Positions 47,066 through 58,562 of a stretch of DNA of 64,000 bases are shown here, in pieces. Within the stretch, counting starts at the first letter, position 1. Every line of letters begins with the position of its first letter. Both the position numbers and the translations under genes were made by a program. The notes under the pieces are model-generated. The model ran no database searches. It was given only the letters and a program-made list of their open reading frames with translations, and was not told the origin of the DNA. The stretch spans positions 19,562-83,561 of the forward strand of contig PBKU01000030.1 in NCBI GenBank assembly GCA_002722175.1, written 5' to 3'. Source of the stretch: Magnetovibrio sp. GTDB lineage: Bacteria; Pseudomonadota; Alphaproteobacteria; Rhodospirillales; Casp-alpha2.

Positions 47066-48682
47066 TTAACCGGTACAATTATTTTCTAGTTCGCACTGCA
47101 CACCATCGCGCTGCAATTTAAAAATCAGCGAATCACGAAGAGCGTTATAAGAAGCATCGATAATGTTGGTAGATACCCCTACGGTTGACCAATGTTCACC
47201 TTCACCATCAGCACTTTCAATCAGAACGCGGGTAATTGCCGCCGTTCCATCACCTGGGGTCAGTATTCGGACTTTAAAATCTACCAATTTAAGATCAGCA
47301 AGCTGTGGGTATGCTGGGGTGAGAACTTTTCGCAGCGCTGAGTCCAAAGCGTTGATGGGGCCATTGCCTTCGGAGACCGCCATGAAGTTCTCGCCACTTA
47401 ATTCTAGCTTTACTGTGGCCTCAGATAACGTTATCAACTTACCCTGAGCATTCCAACGACGTTCATCAATTACTCTAAAGCTAGAACACCGAAAATATTC
47501 AGGCACCTGCCCTAGGGCGCGTCGGGCCAAAAGTTCAAAACTTGCTTCAGCTCCATCGTAAGCGTAACCATTATACTCGTTTTCCTTAACAATCTCGACT
47601 AGTTTTTTAATACGGGGGTCTTTTGGTTCTATTTCAATTCCGGCATCACGAAAACGAGCGAGTATATTTGCGCGACCGGATTGATCCGAAACAACGATAT
47701 GGCGTTTGTTACCTATAACGGCCGGATCTAAATGTTCGTATGTTCGGGGATCTTTTTCAACTGCTGATACGTGCAAGCCTCCTTTATGAGAAAAGGCAGA
47801 TTCCCCAACATACGGTGCATTTTTACTAGGTTGACGATTAAGCCGTTCATCTAAAAGTCTAGATAAAGATGTGAGTTTTGCTATGCCTGCTTCACTGACA
47901 CTTGTCTTATAACCCATTTTGCAAACTAGGGTCGGAATCAAAGAAACAAGATCAGCATTTCCACAACGCTCCCCTAAACCGTTTAAAGTCCCTTGCACTT
48001 GTCTTACTCCGGCACGAACAGCTGCTAAAGAATTGGCAACCGCATTACCTGTATCATTATGTGCATGAATCCCAATATATTTTCCTGGAATATAGTCAGT
48101 GACAGAAGACACAATTTTCTCAACCTCATGAGGAAGAGTTCCACCATTAGTGTCACACAAGACAACCCATCGAGCACCAGCATCAAAAGCCGTCTTGATA
48201 CACCGTAAAGCATATTCGGGATTTTCTTTATACCCGTCAAAAAAGTGCTCGGCATCAAATAACACCTCTCGTAAACGCGTGCGCGATAGTCGAATACTCT
48301 CATCTATCATTCGTATATTCTCTTCTAAGTCAGTTTCAAGAGCTAAGGTAACGTGGAAATCCCAGGTTTTTCCAACCATGCAAACAGCACGCACATCTGG
48401 TTCGAGTAAGTCTGCTAAACCAGGATCATTTTCGGCACTCCGGCCAGGTCGTCTGGTCATCCCAAAGGCGGTCAAAATACTGTTTTTTAGCGCAGGAGGC
48501 GACGCAAAGAAAACATTGTCCGTTGGATTAGCTCCAGGCCAACCCCCCTCTATATAGTCAATACCGATGTTGTCGAGTTCGTTCGCAATTAATTGTTTGT
48601 CCGCACAATTAAAATCTATCCCCTGCGTCTGCCCCCCGTCACGCAGTGTCGTATCGAAAAGATAGACATGATCTTCAGACAT
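47066..48682 (-). CDS. cimA: (R)-Citramalate synthase
   Basis: The 538-residue protein has a DRE-TIM metallolyase barrel: YLFDTTLRDGGQTQGIDF, then YIEGGWPGANPTD (substrate pocket typical of citramalate rather than homocitrate enzymes). GARWVVLCDTNGGTLPHEV and the HxH metal ligands in IGIHAHNDTGNAVANSL follow. LeuA-like dimerization/allosteric domain covers about residues 390-530 (VDFKVRILTPGDGTAAITRV). It condenses acetyl-CoA and pyruvate, feeding isoleucine via LeuCD and LeuB. A trmJ-like gene lies 6 bases downstream. Confidence 0.94.
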   Translation of the reverse strand: MSEDHVYLFDTTLRDGGQTQGIDFNCADKQLIANELDNIGIDYIEGGWPGANPTDNVFFASPPALKNSILTAFGMTRRPGRSAENDPGLADLLEPDVRAVCMVGKTWDFHVTLALETDLEENIRMIDESIRLSRTRLREVLFDAEHFFDGYKENPEYALRCIKTAFDAGARWVVLCDTNGGTLPHEVEKIVSSVTDYIPGKYIGIHAHNDTGNAVANSLAAVRAGVRQVQGTLNGLGERCGNADLVSLIPTLVCKMGYKTSVSEAGIAKLTSLSRLLDERLNRQPSKNAPYVGESAFSHKGGLHVSAVEKDPRTYEHLDPAVIGNKRHIVVSDQSGRANILARFRDAGIEIEPKDPRIKKLVEIVKENEYNGYAYDGAEASFELLARRALGQVPEYFRCSSFRVIDERRWNAQGKLITLSEATVKLELSGENFMAVSEGNGPINALDSALRKVLTPAYPQLADLKLVDFKVRILTPGDGTAAITRVLIESADGEGEHWSTVGVSTNIIDASYNALRDSLIFKLQRDGVQCELENNCTG

Positions 48683-48983
48683 ATCAGTGAAACTTTCTTA
48701 CGAACATTCAGTTAGACAATGCCTAATAATTTATGTTCTTTCAAGACCTTAACAGATATTATCAATTGCACTCAACAACACGCTAGATCTACAAAAATGT
48801 CTAGATTTTTCAGTGTCAGTAACCCGCACCATCTCCTAGACGCCCCATCAGCTATATAGTTAACTAATCACAAACAACTCCGCCCATTAACCTTTATTTT
48901 GAAAAATGTGACAAAACAGTTTTAAATTCTAGCAAGTTAGTAACATCTATTGATTAGCCTGGCATATAGGGTATAAAAATAAT
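48683..48983. other. Divergent promoter gap between cimA and amidase
   Basis: About 300 bases without a gene between two divergently read genes. The amidase side holds a good promoter (separate entry). A short inverted repeat, CTAGA...TCTAG around 48782-48802, followed by ATTTTTC, is too short to call. No convincing leader peptide or riboswitch seen. Confidence 0.5.
48950..48977 (+). promoter_or_regulatory. Promoter candidate for amidase, predicting a leaderless mRNA
   Basis: TTGATT (48950-48955) and TATAAA (48972-48977) are 16 bases apart. The ATG at 48984 lies six bases after the -10, where transcription would start, and no Shine-Dalgarno is present. This predicts a leaderless or near-leaderless transcript. 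Confidence 0.45.
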
Positions 48984-50399
48984 ATGCAAGAATTAGCATC
49001 TATGTCAGCTTTGGAACTGGTCAACAATTATAAAACCAAAGCTATATCTCCCGTTGAGATCATAAATTCTGTGTTTTCGAAGATTGATATTTATCAACCA
49101 ATCCTAAATGCCTTTACTCTCATAGATCATGACGGAGCACTCAGGGATGCTAAAGCTTCCGAAAAACGATGGCTTAATAATAGTCCAATTGGACCACTAG
49201 ACGGCGTTCCTGCCACCATTAAAGATCTAATTTTTGTAAAAGGATGGCCAACGCGGAAGGGTTCCAGAGTCACTGATCCAAATATTTCTTGTATGGAAGA
49301 TGCCCCGGTAACAGCTCGATTGAAAGAGGCTGGGTGCATTTTAATTGGAAAAACAACAACTCCAGAATTTGGCTGGAAAGGTGTAACAGATAGCGGTTTA
49401 TCAGGGACAACGCTAAATCCTTGGAATACAAAAATGACACCTGGCGGGTCTTCTGGGGGTGCCGCCGTCGCGGCTGCAGTAGGAATGGGTGCACTCCATG
49501 TTGGAACAGATGGGGGTGGTTCAATTCGTATTCCAGCCAGTTTTACAGGTGTCTTTGGCTTTAAGCCAACCTATGGCCTAGTGCCGGCATGGCCAGCGAG
49601 TCCTTTTGGATCACTTGCACATGTTGGCCCAATAACAAAAACAGTAGCTGATGCCGCAGCGATGCTAACAGCTATCTCAAGCTTCGACTCTAGGGATTGG
49701 CAGGCTCAACCAAGCGTTGATCACGACTTTTCCGCGGACCTTGGTCACTCAATAAAGGATTTACGAATTGCATATAGCCCAAACCTAGGGTACGCGAAGG
49801 TCAATCTTGAAGTAGAAACAATAATTAGTAGACAAGTACAGTTATTCTCAGAACTTGGCGCTGTGGTAGAGTTGGCAGACCCCGGTTTCCATAGCCCCTT
49901 GGAAATTTTCAATATGCACTGGTATGCGGGGGCCGCTAATTTGCTTCAAAATTTTGATTCCGCCGAGCAAGAGTTAATTGACCCAGGGTTAGTTGAAATT
50001 GCAAGAGAGGGAACGGACATTTCTCTAATACAATATTTAGCTAGCACTAATGCTAGAAATATTCTTGCTGAAACCATGAATGCATTTCACCAAAAATGGG
50101 ATTTGCTAATTACTCCAACACTTCCCACCACTGCCTTTCCTTCTAATCAAGCTGTCCCGGATCCCTCAACTCAAAAAAGGTGGCCTGACTGGACCCCGTT
50201 CACATATCCCTTTAACCTCACCCAGCAACCTGCCAGCTCAGTCCCTTGCGGATTTACTGCCGCGGGCCTTCCTGTTGGCCTCCAAATTATCGGCCCAAAG
50301 TTTTCAGATAAATTGGTCCTAAGAGCAGCTCACGCTTTTGAGTCATTGTGCCCATTTGTAATGCCTGATCAAGATATCGTTTATCTTCCTCATCAATAG
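48984..50399 (+). CDS. Amidase (amidase-signature family)
   Basis: The protein has 471 residues. The Ser-cisSer-Lys triad is present: Lys in PATIKDLIFVKG (about residue 77) and the serines in MTPGGSSGGAAVAAA, with GTDGGGSIRIPASFTGVFGFKPT following. Substrate could be an amide, amino-acid amide or aryl amide, and GatA is unlikely because no gatB/gatC neighbours are present. It is convergent with a second amidase 220 bases downstream but too different for a recent duplication. Confidence 0.9.
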   Translation: MQELASMSALELVNNYKTKAISPVEIINSVFSKIDIYQPILNAFTLIDHDGALRDAKASEKRWLNNSPIGPLDGVPATIKDLIFVKGWPTRKGSRVTDPNISCMEDAPVTARLKEAGCILIGKTTTPEFGWKGVTDSGLSGTTLNPWNTKMTPGGSSGGAAVAAAVGMGALHVGTDGGGSIRIPASFTGVFGFKPTYGLVPAWPASPFGSLAHVGPITKTVADAAAMLTAISSFDSRDWQAQPSVDHDFSADLGHSIKDLRIAYSPNLGYAKVNLEVETIISRQVQLFSELGAVVELADPGFHSPLEIFNMHWYAGAANLLQNFDSAEQELIDPGLVEIAREGTDISLIQYLASTNARNILAETMNAFHQKWDLLITPTLPTTAFPSNQAVPDPSTQKRWPDWTPFTYPFNLTQQPASSVPCGFTAAGLPVGLQIIGPKFSDKLVLRAAHAFESLCPFVMPDQDIVYLPHQ

Positions 50400-50436
50400 A
50401 CAGACAAAATACATAACCCAACGTCGCAGTAAGATA

Positions 50437-50487
50437 AAAATTACACCCCTCCGAATCTAAAAACTAATGTTAATTTTTCGGGTGTAA
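50437..50487 (-). terminator. Possible terminator downstream of minus-strand amidase
   Basis: An 8-base perfect inverted repeat, TTACACCC (50441-50448) and GGGTGTAA (50480-50487), with a 31-base AT-rich loop. Read on the minus strand, the stem is followed by TTTTTATC. It could end the transcript of the amidase at 50621. The long loop lowers confidence. Confidence 0.35.
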
Positions 50488-50620
50488 AAACAGTCCTCAC
50501 TGTGTAAGGTTTTATCTTTCCCAAAAGGGTTTTTCTTTTCATTTGTTCGGCCCTAGAATTGTCGCAAACTAATAAACTCTACGACTTTTTCATTTCTTTA
50601 GCGCGAACAATGGAAAAACA

Positions 50621-52018
50621 CTACAGGCAATCTGGAATCTGTTTCAAGGGCCAGTCTATTTCTCTTTCATATGCGCGACCGATCACATACAGTTTTTTTT
50701 CGCTAAATGGTGGCCCAACAATTTGATGAGCCCAAGGCACCCCTTCAACACTTTTAGCGGATGGCATAGCTAATGCCGGTAAGCCCATATAGTTGATTGG
50801 ACGCGTACAATGTCCTAATTTTATCGCCAAGTCTAAGAATTCTTGACCTGAACCAAGGTTTGCCTCTTCTACAGAGGGGGCTGGCTCACATAAAACAGGA
50901 AGCAATAATGCATCTGCTTTTGTAAATACTTGAGCAATAAACTCCTTTAATATTTTCTTTCTGTCTCTCAGTGCTTTCAAATAATGGGTAGCCGGCACTA
51001 AAAGCCCGTTGATTAAACGTCGATAAGTCTGCTTACCATATTCTTCAGGCCGCTTTATCAACCACTCTTGATGTATGGAAGCGCCTTCTACGCTAATAAT
51101 CAAACTCGTCATATTGTTTGTTTTCACAATGGATTCAGGAATTGTTACTGCTACCAAATCAGCTCCAATTCTTTTGTAAGCTTCTAAAACCCGATCAAAT
51201 AGAATGTTGATTTCATCATTTGCCGGATCAAGGAAATAATTTTTTGGAACAGCAAGCTTAATTCCTTTAACCCCATTTTCTAGACCTGCCATATAATTTG
51301 GAACAGCCAAGTCACTTGCCGATGGATCTTGAGAGTCACAGCCAGCAATTGATTGCAACATAATTGCATTGTCACTAACTGTTCTTGTGATTGGGCCGAT
51401 TGAATCAAGACTAAAACTCAATGGCATTGCACCATAGCAGCTAACGCGGCCCCAAGTTGGTTTCATTCCTACAACGCCACAGCAGCAGCATGGAATTCGA
51501 ATGGAACCACCTGTATCGGAGCCTAAGGCCCCAAAGACACACCTTGAGGCAACGCAAGCTCCTGACCCGCTTGAAGATCCCCCAGTAACATACTCGGTGT
51601 TCCAAGGATTTAAGACATCACCCGTTATCTCATTGTGACCAGTAACTCCTAGAGCAAATTCAACCATATTAAGGCGGGCAACATCAATTGCCCCTTCTGA
51701 ATCAAGTTTAGTAAGAACGGTAGCTGTACTATTTGGCCTATATCTCTCCATTATTTTTGAACCATAAGAACATTCTCGGCCGTTTCTGTGAAACATATCC
51801 TTATGTCCTAATGGTACGCCTAGAAGGAGACCCTTTGCCCCGCTTGCAAGCATATCATCGCAATATCTTGCTTTCGCTAGCGCTTCTTCTTCATAAATAG
51901 AGGCAACAGCATTTAGCTTTTTACCAATTGTTTTTAGTTGTTCTAGGCATTGTGAAGTAACCTCAACGGAAGAAACCTTACGGTTCCTTAGTGCGTCACG
52001 CACCTCCGTTAAACTCAT
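50621..52018 (-). CDS. Amidase (amidase-signature family), with unusual CCCC run
   Basis: The protein has 465 residues. Catalytic Lys is in PLGHKDMFHRNG and the serines in VTGGSSSGSGACVASR, with GSDTGGSIRIP following. Immediately after this comes an unusual run of four Cys (177-180, PCCCCGVVG), where family members generally have a single Cys and small or aromatic residues. ATG (52018) and an upstream TTG (52042) are both possible; neither has a strong Shine-Dalgarno. A 73-residue small protein gene ends 16 bases before the ATG, suggesting coupling. Substrate unknown. Confidence 0.88.
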   Translation of the reverse strand: MSLTEVRDALRNRKVSSVEVTSQCLEQLKTIGKKLNAVASIYEEEALAKARYCDDMLASGAKGLLLGVPLGHKDMFHRNGRECSYGSKIMERYRPNSTATVLTKLDSEGAIDVARLNMVEFALGVTGHNEITGDVLNPWNTEYVTGGSSSGSGACVASRCVFGALGSDTGGSIRIPCCCCGVVGMKPTWGRVSCYGAMPLSFSLDSIGPITRTVSDNAIMLQSIAGCDSQDPSASDLAVPNYMAGLENGVKGIKLAVPKNYFLDPANDEINILFDRVLEAYKRIGADLVAVTIPESIVKTNNMTSLIISVEGASIHQEWLIKRPEEYGKQTYRRLINGLLVPATHYLKALRDRKKILKEFIAQVFTKADALLLPVLCEPAPSVEEANLGSGQEFLDLAIKLGHCTRPINYMGLPALAMPSAKSVEGVPWAHQIVGPPFSEKKLYVIGRAYEREIDWPLKQIPDCL

Positions 52019-52034
52019 ATTAATTGAAGATATA

Positions 52035-52256
52035 TTATTCAATTTTTAATTTCACCGAACCTAATTCCTGGAGATATTCTCGAAAAGACGCAGGTTCATC
52101 GCAGAAGTCAACACTTGGATGGTCATTTTGTTTTATTAAATCTAAATTGCGAGCCATCCTAAAAGAGCCACAGATAGAATCGTCACTAAACTTGACACCT
52201 TGGACTTTCCCAAACCATGCGATCAATTGACAGTATCCCGAAGAGTTATCACCCAT
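52035..52256 (-). CDS. Small protein of unknown function upstream of amidase
   Basis: The predicted protein has 73 residues, with no signal peptide or membrane helix, and contains three Cys. Its composition is protein-like (SGYCQLIAWFGKVQGVKF, DFCDEPASFREYLQELG). ATG with AGAAGGGG nine bases upstream is one of the better ribosome sites locally. Position immediately before the amidase gene on the same strand suggests a joint transcript. No family recognised. Confidence 0.6.
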   Translation of the reverse strand: MGDNSSGYCQLIAWFGKVQGVKFSDDSICGSFRMARNLDLIKQNDHPSVDFCDEPASFREYLQELGSVKLKIE

Positions 52257-52424
52257 ATTTTTTTACCCCTTCTAATTAGTAGCGAAACACATCAGTCCTT
52301 CTTGGAGCAAAACTTTTTTAATTTTCCGACAGCGCACAAAATTATTCCTATATTTAAATAATACCGGCTAAATCCTCTTGACTCATTAACCGATTGAAAG
52401 GAATAAAAGTAACATGAATTTACT

Positions 52425-52850
52425 CTAGGGGTCCAAATCAATTATAATTGTTCGATCTAATCCCGAGATAGTAAATGCTGCGTCTGAAAAATCGGGTGCG
52501 CTTAAAAAGCCTGTTGCATCCATTGAAAACCCGTAGTCTTCCAATGGAAGCCCCAAAAATCCTTGATTGAATTCATGATCACCATTTGCGTCGTGGTACG
52601 TAGCAACCGCATAATGTCCTTCAGATAAATTTCTAAAAACCCAGGTGACCGTTTGGTTGCGAACAGGAACAATAGCCTTTTCAAGCATCCCTTCCCTTTT
52701 TGGAAAGTGAGAAGAATCATTATATAGAGCAATGTGCACATTACCAACGGCTTTGGATATGCCAACTACTTTAACTGTAAGGTTTTCTGCAATAGCTAGT
52801 GTGCTATTTAATAATACCAGTAAAAAAACGGCGTTTCGGGAAAATTTCAT
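52425..52850 (-). CDS. Secreted DUF2141 family protein
   Basis: The protein has 141 residues. A cleavable signal peptide is visible (basic start, NAVFLLVLLNSTLAIAE core; cut after about residue 21). The rest is a beta-rich DUF2141 domain: NLTVKVVGISKAVGNVHIALYN, HYAVATYHDANGDHEFNQ and GLPLEDYGFS. Such proteins are exported to the periplasm or outside; function is not known. A small gene ends 8 bases upstream on the same strand. Confidence 0.88.
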   Translation of the reverse strand: MKFSRNAVFLLVLLNSTLAIAENLTVKVVGISKAVGNVHIALYNDSSHFPKREGMLEKAIVPVRNQTVTWVFRNLSEGHYAVATYHDANGDHEFNQGFLGLPLEDYGFSMDATGFLSAPDFSDAAFTISGLDRTIIIDLDP

Positions 52851-52858
52851 CTTGCGGC

Positions 52859-53089
52859 TTAAACTTTTATATTAAGATAAAAACCTCTGGGAGCATTTTG
52901 ATTAAATTCAGTTTGGAGCCCTCTAAGGCGATTTAATCTATCAATACCTGCACGCTCCTCCCTGCTCTCTGCGTGTAGAATAAATTCTGCACGAGAACGC
53001 ACCTCTCGAGTGCTTTCTGACCTATACACACGCGCCCTAAACGTTGAATCTGACGTAGTCGAAGTTACTGAATTTTTAATCTGTGTCAT
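52859..53089 (-). CDS. Small hypothetical protein
   Basis: The predicted protein has 76 residues, is rich in Arg, Glu and Ser (FRARVYRSESTREVRSRAEF, ESREERAGIDRLNRLRG), and has no membrane segment. It lies 8 bases before the DUF2141 gene on the same strand. I used the ATG at 53089; a TTG seven codons upstream also fits. No clear Shine-Dalgarno and no recognised family, so it may not be real. Confidence 0.45.
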   Translation of the reverse strand: MTQIKNSVTSTTSDSTFRARVYRSESTREVRSRAEFILHAESREERAGIDRLNRLRGLQTEFNQNAPRGFYLNIKV

Positions 53090-53173
53090 AATACAGGGGA
53101 TTTTATTCAAAAAATAGTTAATAGGTTGTCAACAAAACTTTCCCTGCCATCTTCTAAAGTCCTCGGATCTTTA

Positions 53174-55288
53174 TTAATAGCTAGCAGTAACGCCACGTTT
53201 TTTCTTTCTCCTAGAATGTCTTGACTGTTTTGTTTTCGAACCGCCTAGCCCAACCGGTCCACCTAGGCCTAATTCAATCCCTTTTAATCGCCGGATTTCG
53301 TCACGAAATTTAGCTGCTTCCTCAAATTCTAAATTTGCAGCAGCTTCTTGCATCTTCATATCTAGTTCAAAAAGGACTAATTTAGTATTGTGTCCATTAG
53401 TTTCAGCAACTTTTAACAGACTAGAATCCATCTTTACATGATCTCGTTCATAAGAAGTATCAATTATTTCATTAATTTCTTTTTTTACGCTTTCTGCAGT
53501 TATGTCGTTATCTAAATTATATTGCATTTGGCGTTTACGTCGACGATTGGTTTCATCAATAGCATATTCAAGTGATTTTGTGATAGTGTCTGCGTATAAG
53601 ATTACCCGCCCTTCAACATTACGTGCTGCCCGGCCAATCGTTTGTATCAATGAAGTTTTGGAACGCAAGAATCCTTCCTTATCAGCGTCAAGAATAGCGA
53701 CTAAGCTGCATTCTGGAATATCGAGGCCCTCCCGCAACAAATTAATCCCTACCAGAACATCAAAGGCACCAAGCCGTAGATCACGGATAATTTCGATTCT
53801 TTCTAGAGTATCTATATCGGAATGCATATAACGCACGCGAACCCCTTGCTCATTAAGATAATCGGTAAGATCTTCTGCCATGCGTTTTGTAAGCGTAGTG
53901 ACTAAAACTCTAAATCCACGCTGCGCAACGAATCGTACTTCTCCTAAAAGATCATCGACCTGATTTTCTGCCGGGCGCACAACACATTCGGGGTCAATTA
54001 AACCGGTCGGCCTGACTGTTTGCTCAACTATTACGCCCTGTGTTTTTTCTAGTTCCCACGGGCCAGGGGTTGCCGACACCAAAATTGTTTGATTGCGCAT
54101 GGCGTCCCACTCTTCAAATTTAAGGGGTCTATTGTCTACGCAGCTTGGCAACCTAAATCCAAATTCAGAGAGGGTCGATTTGCGATTGTAATCGCCACGA
54201 TACATTCCACCAAGCTGTGGAATAGTTACGTGGCTTTCATCGACAAATATTAACGCATTCTCAGGAAGATACTCAAAGAGAGTTGGCGGAGCCTGCCCAG
54301 CACTCCGTCCCGTAAGATATCGGGAGTAATTCTCTATTCCCGAACAATGGCCGGTTGTCTCAAGCATTTCTAGATCAAAGGTTGTTCGCTCTTCTATACG
54401 CTGCGCTTCAACATGTTTGTTTTTCCTTATGAACCATTCTATACGTTGTTTCATCTCTAAACGGATTTTAGGGATAGCCTGCAATATTGTTGGCCTTGGC
54501 GTGGTATAGTGACTATTAGGATAAATAACTATCTGATCTAGTTTTCCAATTTTCTTTCCTGTGAGTGGATCGACCTCCCAGATTTCTTCTATTTCATCCC
54601 CAAATAAAGACAACCTCCAAGCTCTATCTTCAAGGTGTGATGGAAAAATTTCGACGGTATCACCACGCACCCGAAACGACCCTCTATAAAAATTTTCGTC
54701 ATTTCTTTGATACTGCAGCTGAACAAATCGCTCTAAAAGGTCACTTTTGCCAATAGACATTAATGACCTAAGCTTCATTGTCATTTCTGAATACGTTTCA
54801 ACAGCGCCAATTCCGTATATGCAACTGACAGATGCTACTATGATTACATCTATTCGCTCTAGCAATGCCCTTGTCGCCGAATGGCGCATACGGTCAATCT
54901 GTTCATTTATAGCGGCATCTTTCTCGATATACGTGTCACTCTTAGGCACGTATGCTTCCGGCTGATAATAATCATAATAACTAACAAAATACTCCACTGC
55001 GTTTTCTGGAAAGAAATCTTTCATTTCTCCATATAGCTGTGCTGCTAGTGTTTTGTTCGGTGCTAACAACAAAGCTGGCCGGCCAGTATCCCTTATAACA
55101 TGAGCCATTGTAAAAGTTTTGCCGGAACCAGTAACACCCAATAATACCTGTTCTCTTTCACCAGCTTGTATTCCTGCATTTAGCTCAGCAATTGCATTTG
55201 GCTGATCCCCTTCAGGTTCAAAGCTTGAACATAGATTAAACGTTGCTCTTTGCACTGCTGCTGGTCGTGCTCTTGGAATATATATCAT
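53174..55288 (-). CDS. uvrB: Excinuclease ABC subunit B
   Basis: The protein has 704 residues. It loads onto damaged DNA with UvrA and recruits UvrC in nucleotide excision repair. Walker A is [17 protein letters not shown], the DNA-gripping beta-hairpin contains [19 protein letters not shown] and [17 protein letters not shown] follow, and helicase motifs V/VI are [13 protein letters not shown] and QTIGRAARN. The C-terminal UVR motif is [21 protein letters not shown] use the ATG at 55288 with GGAA six bases upstream; GTG at 55300 is an alternative. Confidence 0.98.
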   Translation of the reverse strand: MIYIPRARPAAVQRATFNLCSSFEPEGDQPNAIAELNAGIQAGEREQVLLGVTGSGKTFTMAHVIRDTGRPALLLAPNKTLAAQLYGEMKDFFPENAVEYFVSYYDYYQPEAYVPKSDTYIEKDAAINEQIDRMRHSATRALLERIDVIIVASVSCIYGIGAVETYSEMTMKLRSLMSIGKSDLLERFVQLQYQRNDENFYRGSFRVRGDTVEIFPSHLEDRAWRLSLFGDEIEEIWEVDPLTGKKIGKLDQIVIYPNSHYTTPRPTILQAIPKIRLEMKQRIEWFIRKNKHVEAQRIEERTTFDLEMLETTGHCSGIENYSRYLTGRSAGQAPPTLFEYLPENALIFVDESHVTIPQLGGMYRGDYNRKSTLSEFGFRLPSCVDNRPLKFEEWDAMRNQTILVSATPGPWELEKTQGVIVEQTVRPTGLIDPECVVRPAENQVDDLLGEVRFVAQRGFRVLVTTLTKRMAEDLTDYLNEQGVRVRYMHSDIDTLERIEIIRDLRLGAFDVLVGINLLREGLDIPECSLVAILDADKEGFLRSKTSLIQTIGRAARNVEGRVILYADTITKSLEYAIDETNRRRKRQMQYNLDNDITAESVKKEINEIIDTSYERDHVKMDSSLLKVAETNGHNTKLVLFELDMKMQEAAANLEFEEAAKFRDEIRRLKGIELGLGGPVGLGGSKTKQSRHSRRKKKRGVTASY

Positions 55289-55489
55289 ATTTAATTCCAC
55301 AAGTTTTTCGTTTGCTCTTTGGTCTAAAAAATATCAGAACAAAATACTAACATATTATACAATCCCAGTAATTCTTTACAGCGACAAAAAGCAATTTTTT
55401 CGGTCCAATTGACTAGCTTGATCCTAGCGTAACATCAGCGTACATTCATATCTGCTTGTGGAATAGATTTTAATCGTATGGGGGGGTGA

Positions 55490-56692
<1,203 letters not shown>

Positions 56693-56726
56693 AAAAAGTG
56701 AGCCTGGATCTTTAAAAAACACCCGT

Positions 56727-57377
56727 TCACATTGGGCTGTTATCGTTATTTGTCTTTATTTTATGTTCGAAAACAACGGATAGATTATTTGCTGGCATTT
56801 CAGTAATTGCGCTGAGTTTAAAATCTCGATTTTCTGCCTCTAAGCAAACCTGATCTAAATTCCGTACCCCCCAATTAGGATCTTGTGACCTAAGCGCTTG
56901 GTCAAAACGGTAATTACTTTGAGGAAAAGGCTTTCCATTTATTTTAAATGGGCCGTACAGGTAAATTTTCCCTCCCCCTTTCAAAACTGTTGATGCATTA
57001 CGAAATAGTCCAAGACATGATTTCCAAGGGACTATATGAAACATATTTATGCAGACTACGGACCGAATCTCTTCGTCTTCCGGCAGCTTCCAGTGCTCTG
57101 CATTCGCATCCAAGTCTAACGGTTTCGGCATGTCAAGGCTCTCATATTCAATCCACGCCGAAATGCTCGCTAGGTGAGCAGGGTCCACGTCACTAGCTCT
57201 CCATATAACATTCGGTAAATTCTTCTGAAAATAAACCGCGTGCTCGCCGGAGCCAGAAGCTATTTCCAACACATCTCCCTTGGCAGGCAAATGTTGTCTT
57301 AAAACATGGAGAATCGCTGCTCGGTTGCGCGATGTAGCCGGAAAGCAGAGTTTTGCTTTTTTTAGAGTACTGTTCAT
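56727..57377 (-). CDS. DUF938 methyltransferase-like protein
   Basis: The protein has 216 residues. SAM-type motif GDVLEIASGSGEHAVYF, FPATSRNRAAILHVL at the N-terminus, INMFHIVPWKSCLGLF, and GGKIYLYGPFKINGKPFPQSN are the DUF938 hallmarks. Enzymatic activity in this family is unproven. ATG at 57377 chosen (MNSTLKKAKLCFPATSRN); a TTG seven codons upstream is possible. Divergent from the TerB-like gene. Confidence 0.88.
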   Translation of the reverse strand: MNSTLKKAKLCFPATSRNRAAILHVLRQHLPAKGDVLEIASGSGEHAVYFQKNLPNVIWRASDVDPAHLASISAWIEYESLDMPKPLDLDANAEHWKLPEDEEIRSVVCINMFHIVPWKSCLGLFRNASTVLKGGGKIYLYGPFKINGKPFPQSNYRFDQALRSQDPNWGVRNLDQVCLEAENRDFKLSAITEMPANNLSVVFEHKIKTNNDNSPM

Positions 57378-57447
57378 CCCTACTTCTAACTTTTGCAATC
57401 GTTATCCGCAACTGATTATAATAAATTTTGGAGGTTGTTCCTTCCCT

Positions 57448-57930
57448 ATGAGTATGTTACCCAATTCGGCTATGTTAGAACGGATAAAAATGTTACTCCA
57501 GAACCAAGCTGAAGAAAAAAACGATTCTTCGGATGGTCATGACGATACAATTGCTGCTACAACTGCGCTATTATTTGAAGCAGCAATGATGGATGGACAA
57601 TTTGATCAGGTAGAGCGGACGACAATTGAACGCCTCCTAACAAATTATTTTAATCTAAACTCCAATGAATTTAAAAAGATTATTGATACAATCGAAAACA
57701 CTTTAGAAAATCCAAATAAGGTATTTTCGGCGAGCCAAACAGTGATAAAATCACTTGATTATGATGAACGAGTTTCCGTTATGGAAATGGTGTGGGAAGT
57801 TATTTTAAGTGATGGCCAGATTCACGATTTCGAATCTAACCTAGCACGTCGGATCGCAGGCCTCATTCATGTAAAAGATCAACATAATGGGGCAGCAAAA
57901 AAAAGAGTTCTTAACCGCATAAACACATGA
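57448..57930 (+). CDS. TerB-like protein
   Basis: The 160-residue all-helical acidic protein has [26 protein letters not shown] (parts: [22 protein letters not shown]) and [19 protein letters not shown], the repeated D-G-x-[IF] helix pattern of TerB (tellurite resistance B-like) proteins. Function in non-tellurite genomes is unknown. GGAGG lies about 12 bases before the ATG. fdxA starts 13 bases downstream; likely one transcript. Confidence 0.85.
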   Translation: MSMLPNSAMLERIKMLLQNQAEEKNDSSDGHDDTIAATTALLFEAAMMDGQFDQVERTTIERLLTNYFNLNSNEFKKIIDTIENTLENPNKVFSASQTVIKSLDYDERVSVMEMVWEVILSDGQIHDFESNLARRIAGLIHVKDQHNGAAKKRVLNRINT

Positions 57931-57943
57931 ATGGAGTAAAAAA

Positions 57944-58282
57944 ATGACTTACGTTGTGACAGAAAATTGCATCAAATGTAAGTTTATGGATTGTGTCGAG
58001 GTTTGCCCTGTCGATTGTTTTTATGAGGGTGAAAACTTTTTGGTTATTCACCCTGATGAATGCATCGATTGCGGTGTATGCGAACCTGAATGCCCGGCCG
58101 AAGCGATCCTTCCGGACACCGAGCCCGTAGCGGCTGATAAGTGGCTTGAAATCAATACAAAATACTCTGCTGTTTGGCCGAACATCACTCAAAAAAGAGA
58201 TCCTGTTCCAGATTCTGAGGAATGGAATGGAAAGCCCGATAAGATGTCTCTCTTGAGCGAAAGCCCAGGGAAAGGGGATTGA
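57944..58282 (+). CDS. fdxA: 7Fe ferredoxin FdxA
   Basis: The protein has 112 residues. Two clusters are visible: [18 protein letters not shown] and [18 protein letters not shown], matching the [3Fe-4S][4Fe-4S] class seen in alpha- and gammaproteobacteria. VVTENCIKC starts the chain, and a C-terminal tail after residue 70 is typical. In many alphaproteobacteria fdxA sits just upstream of carD, as here. Confidence 0.95.
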   Translation: MTYVVTENCIKCKFMDCVEVCPVDCFYEGENFLVIHPDECIDCGVCEPECPAEAILPDTEPVAADKWLEINTKYSAVWPNITQKRDPVPDSEEWNGKPDKMSLLSESPGKGD

Positions 58283-58562
58283 ATTTTACCGCATTAAATT
58301 GAGTTTTCATTTTTGTCTTAGAAAGAATTTGGATACCTTTTCTTGTTTAAATTTTTGTGTTATAATTATAACATAGGGGCGTTCGTACTTCATAAGATTA
58401 ACTGATAACACAAACCTGATAGGAAAGCCTCTACAAGTTATTTGTAATTTAGCGCTACAATGAAGTGTTTATCCTCCCCCAAAACAACAAAAATATGGGA
58501 AATTGCATTGGTCCTTAGTCAAATAAAGACTAGGGATTAGACACGAAAGGAAAACTCTAAAA

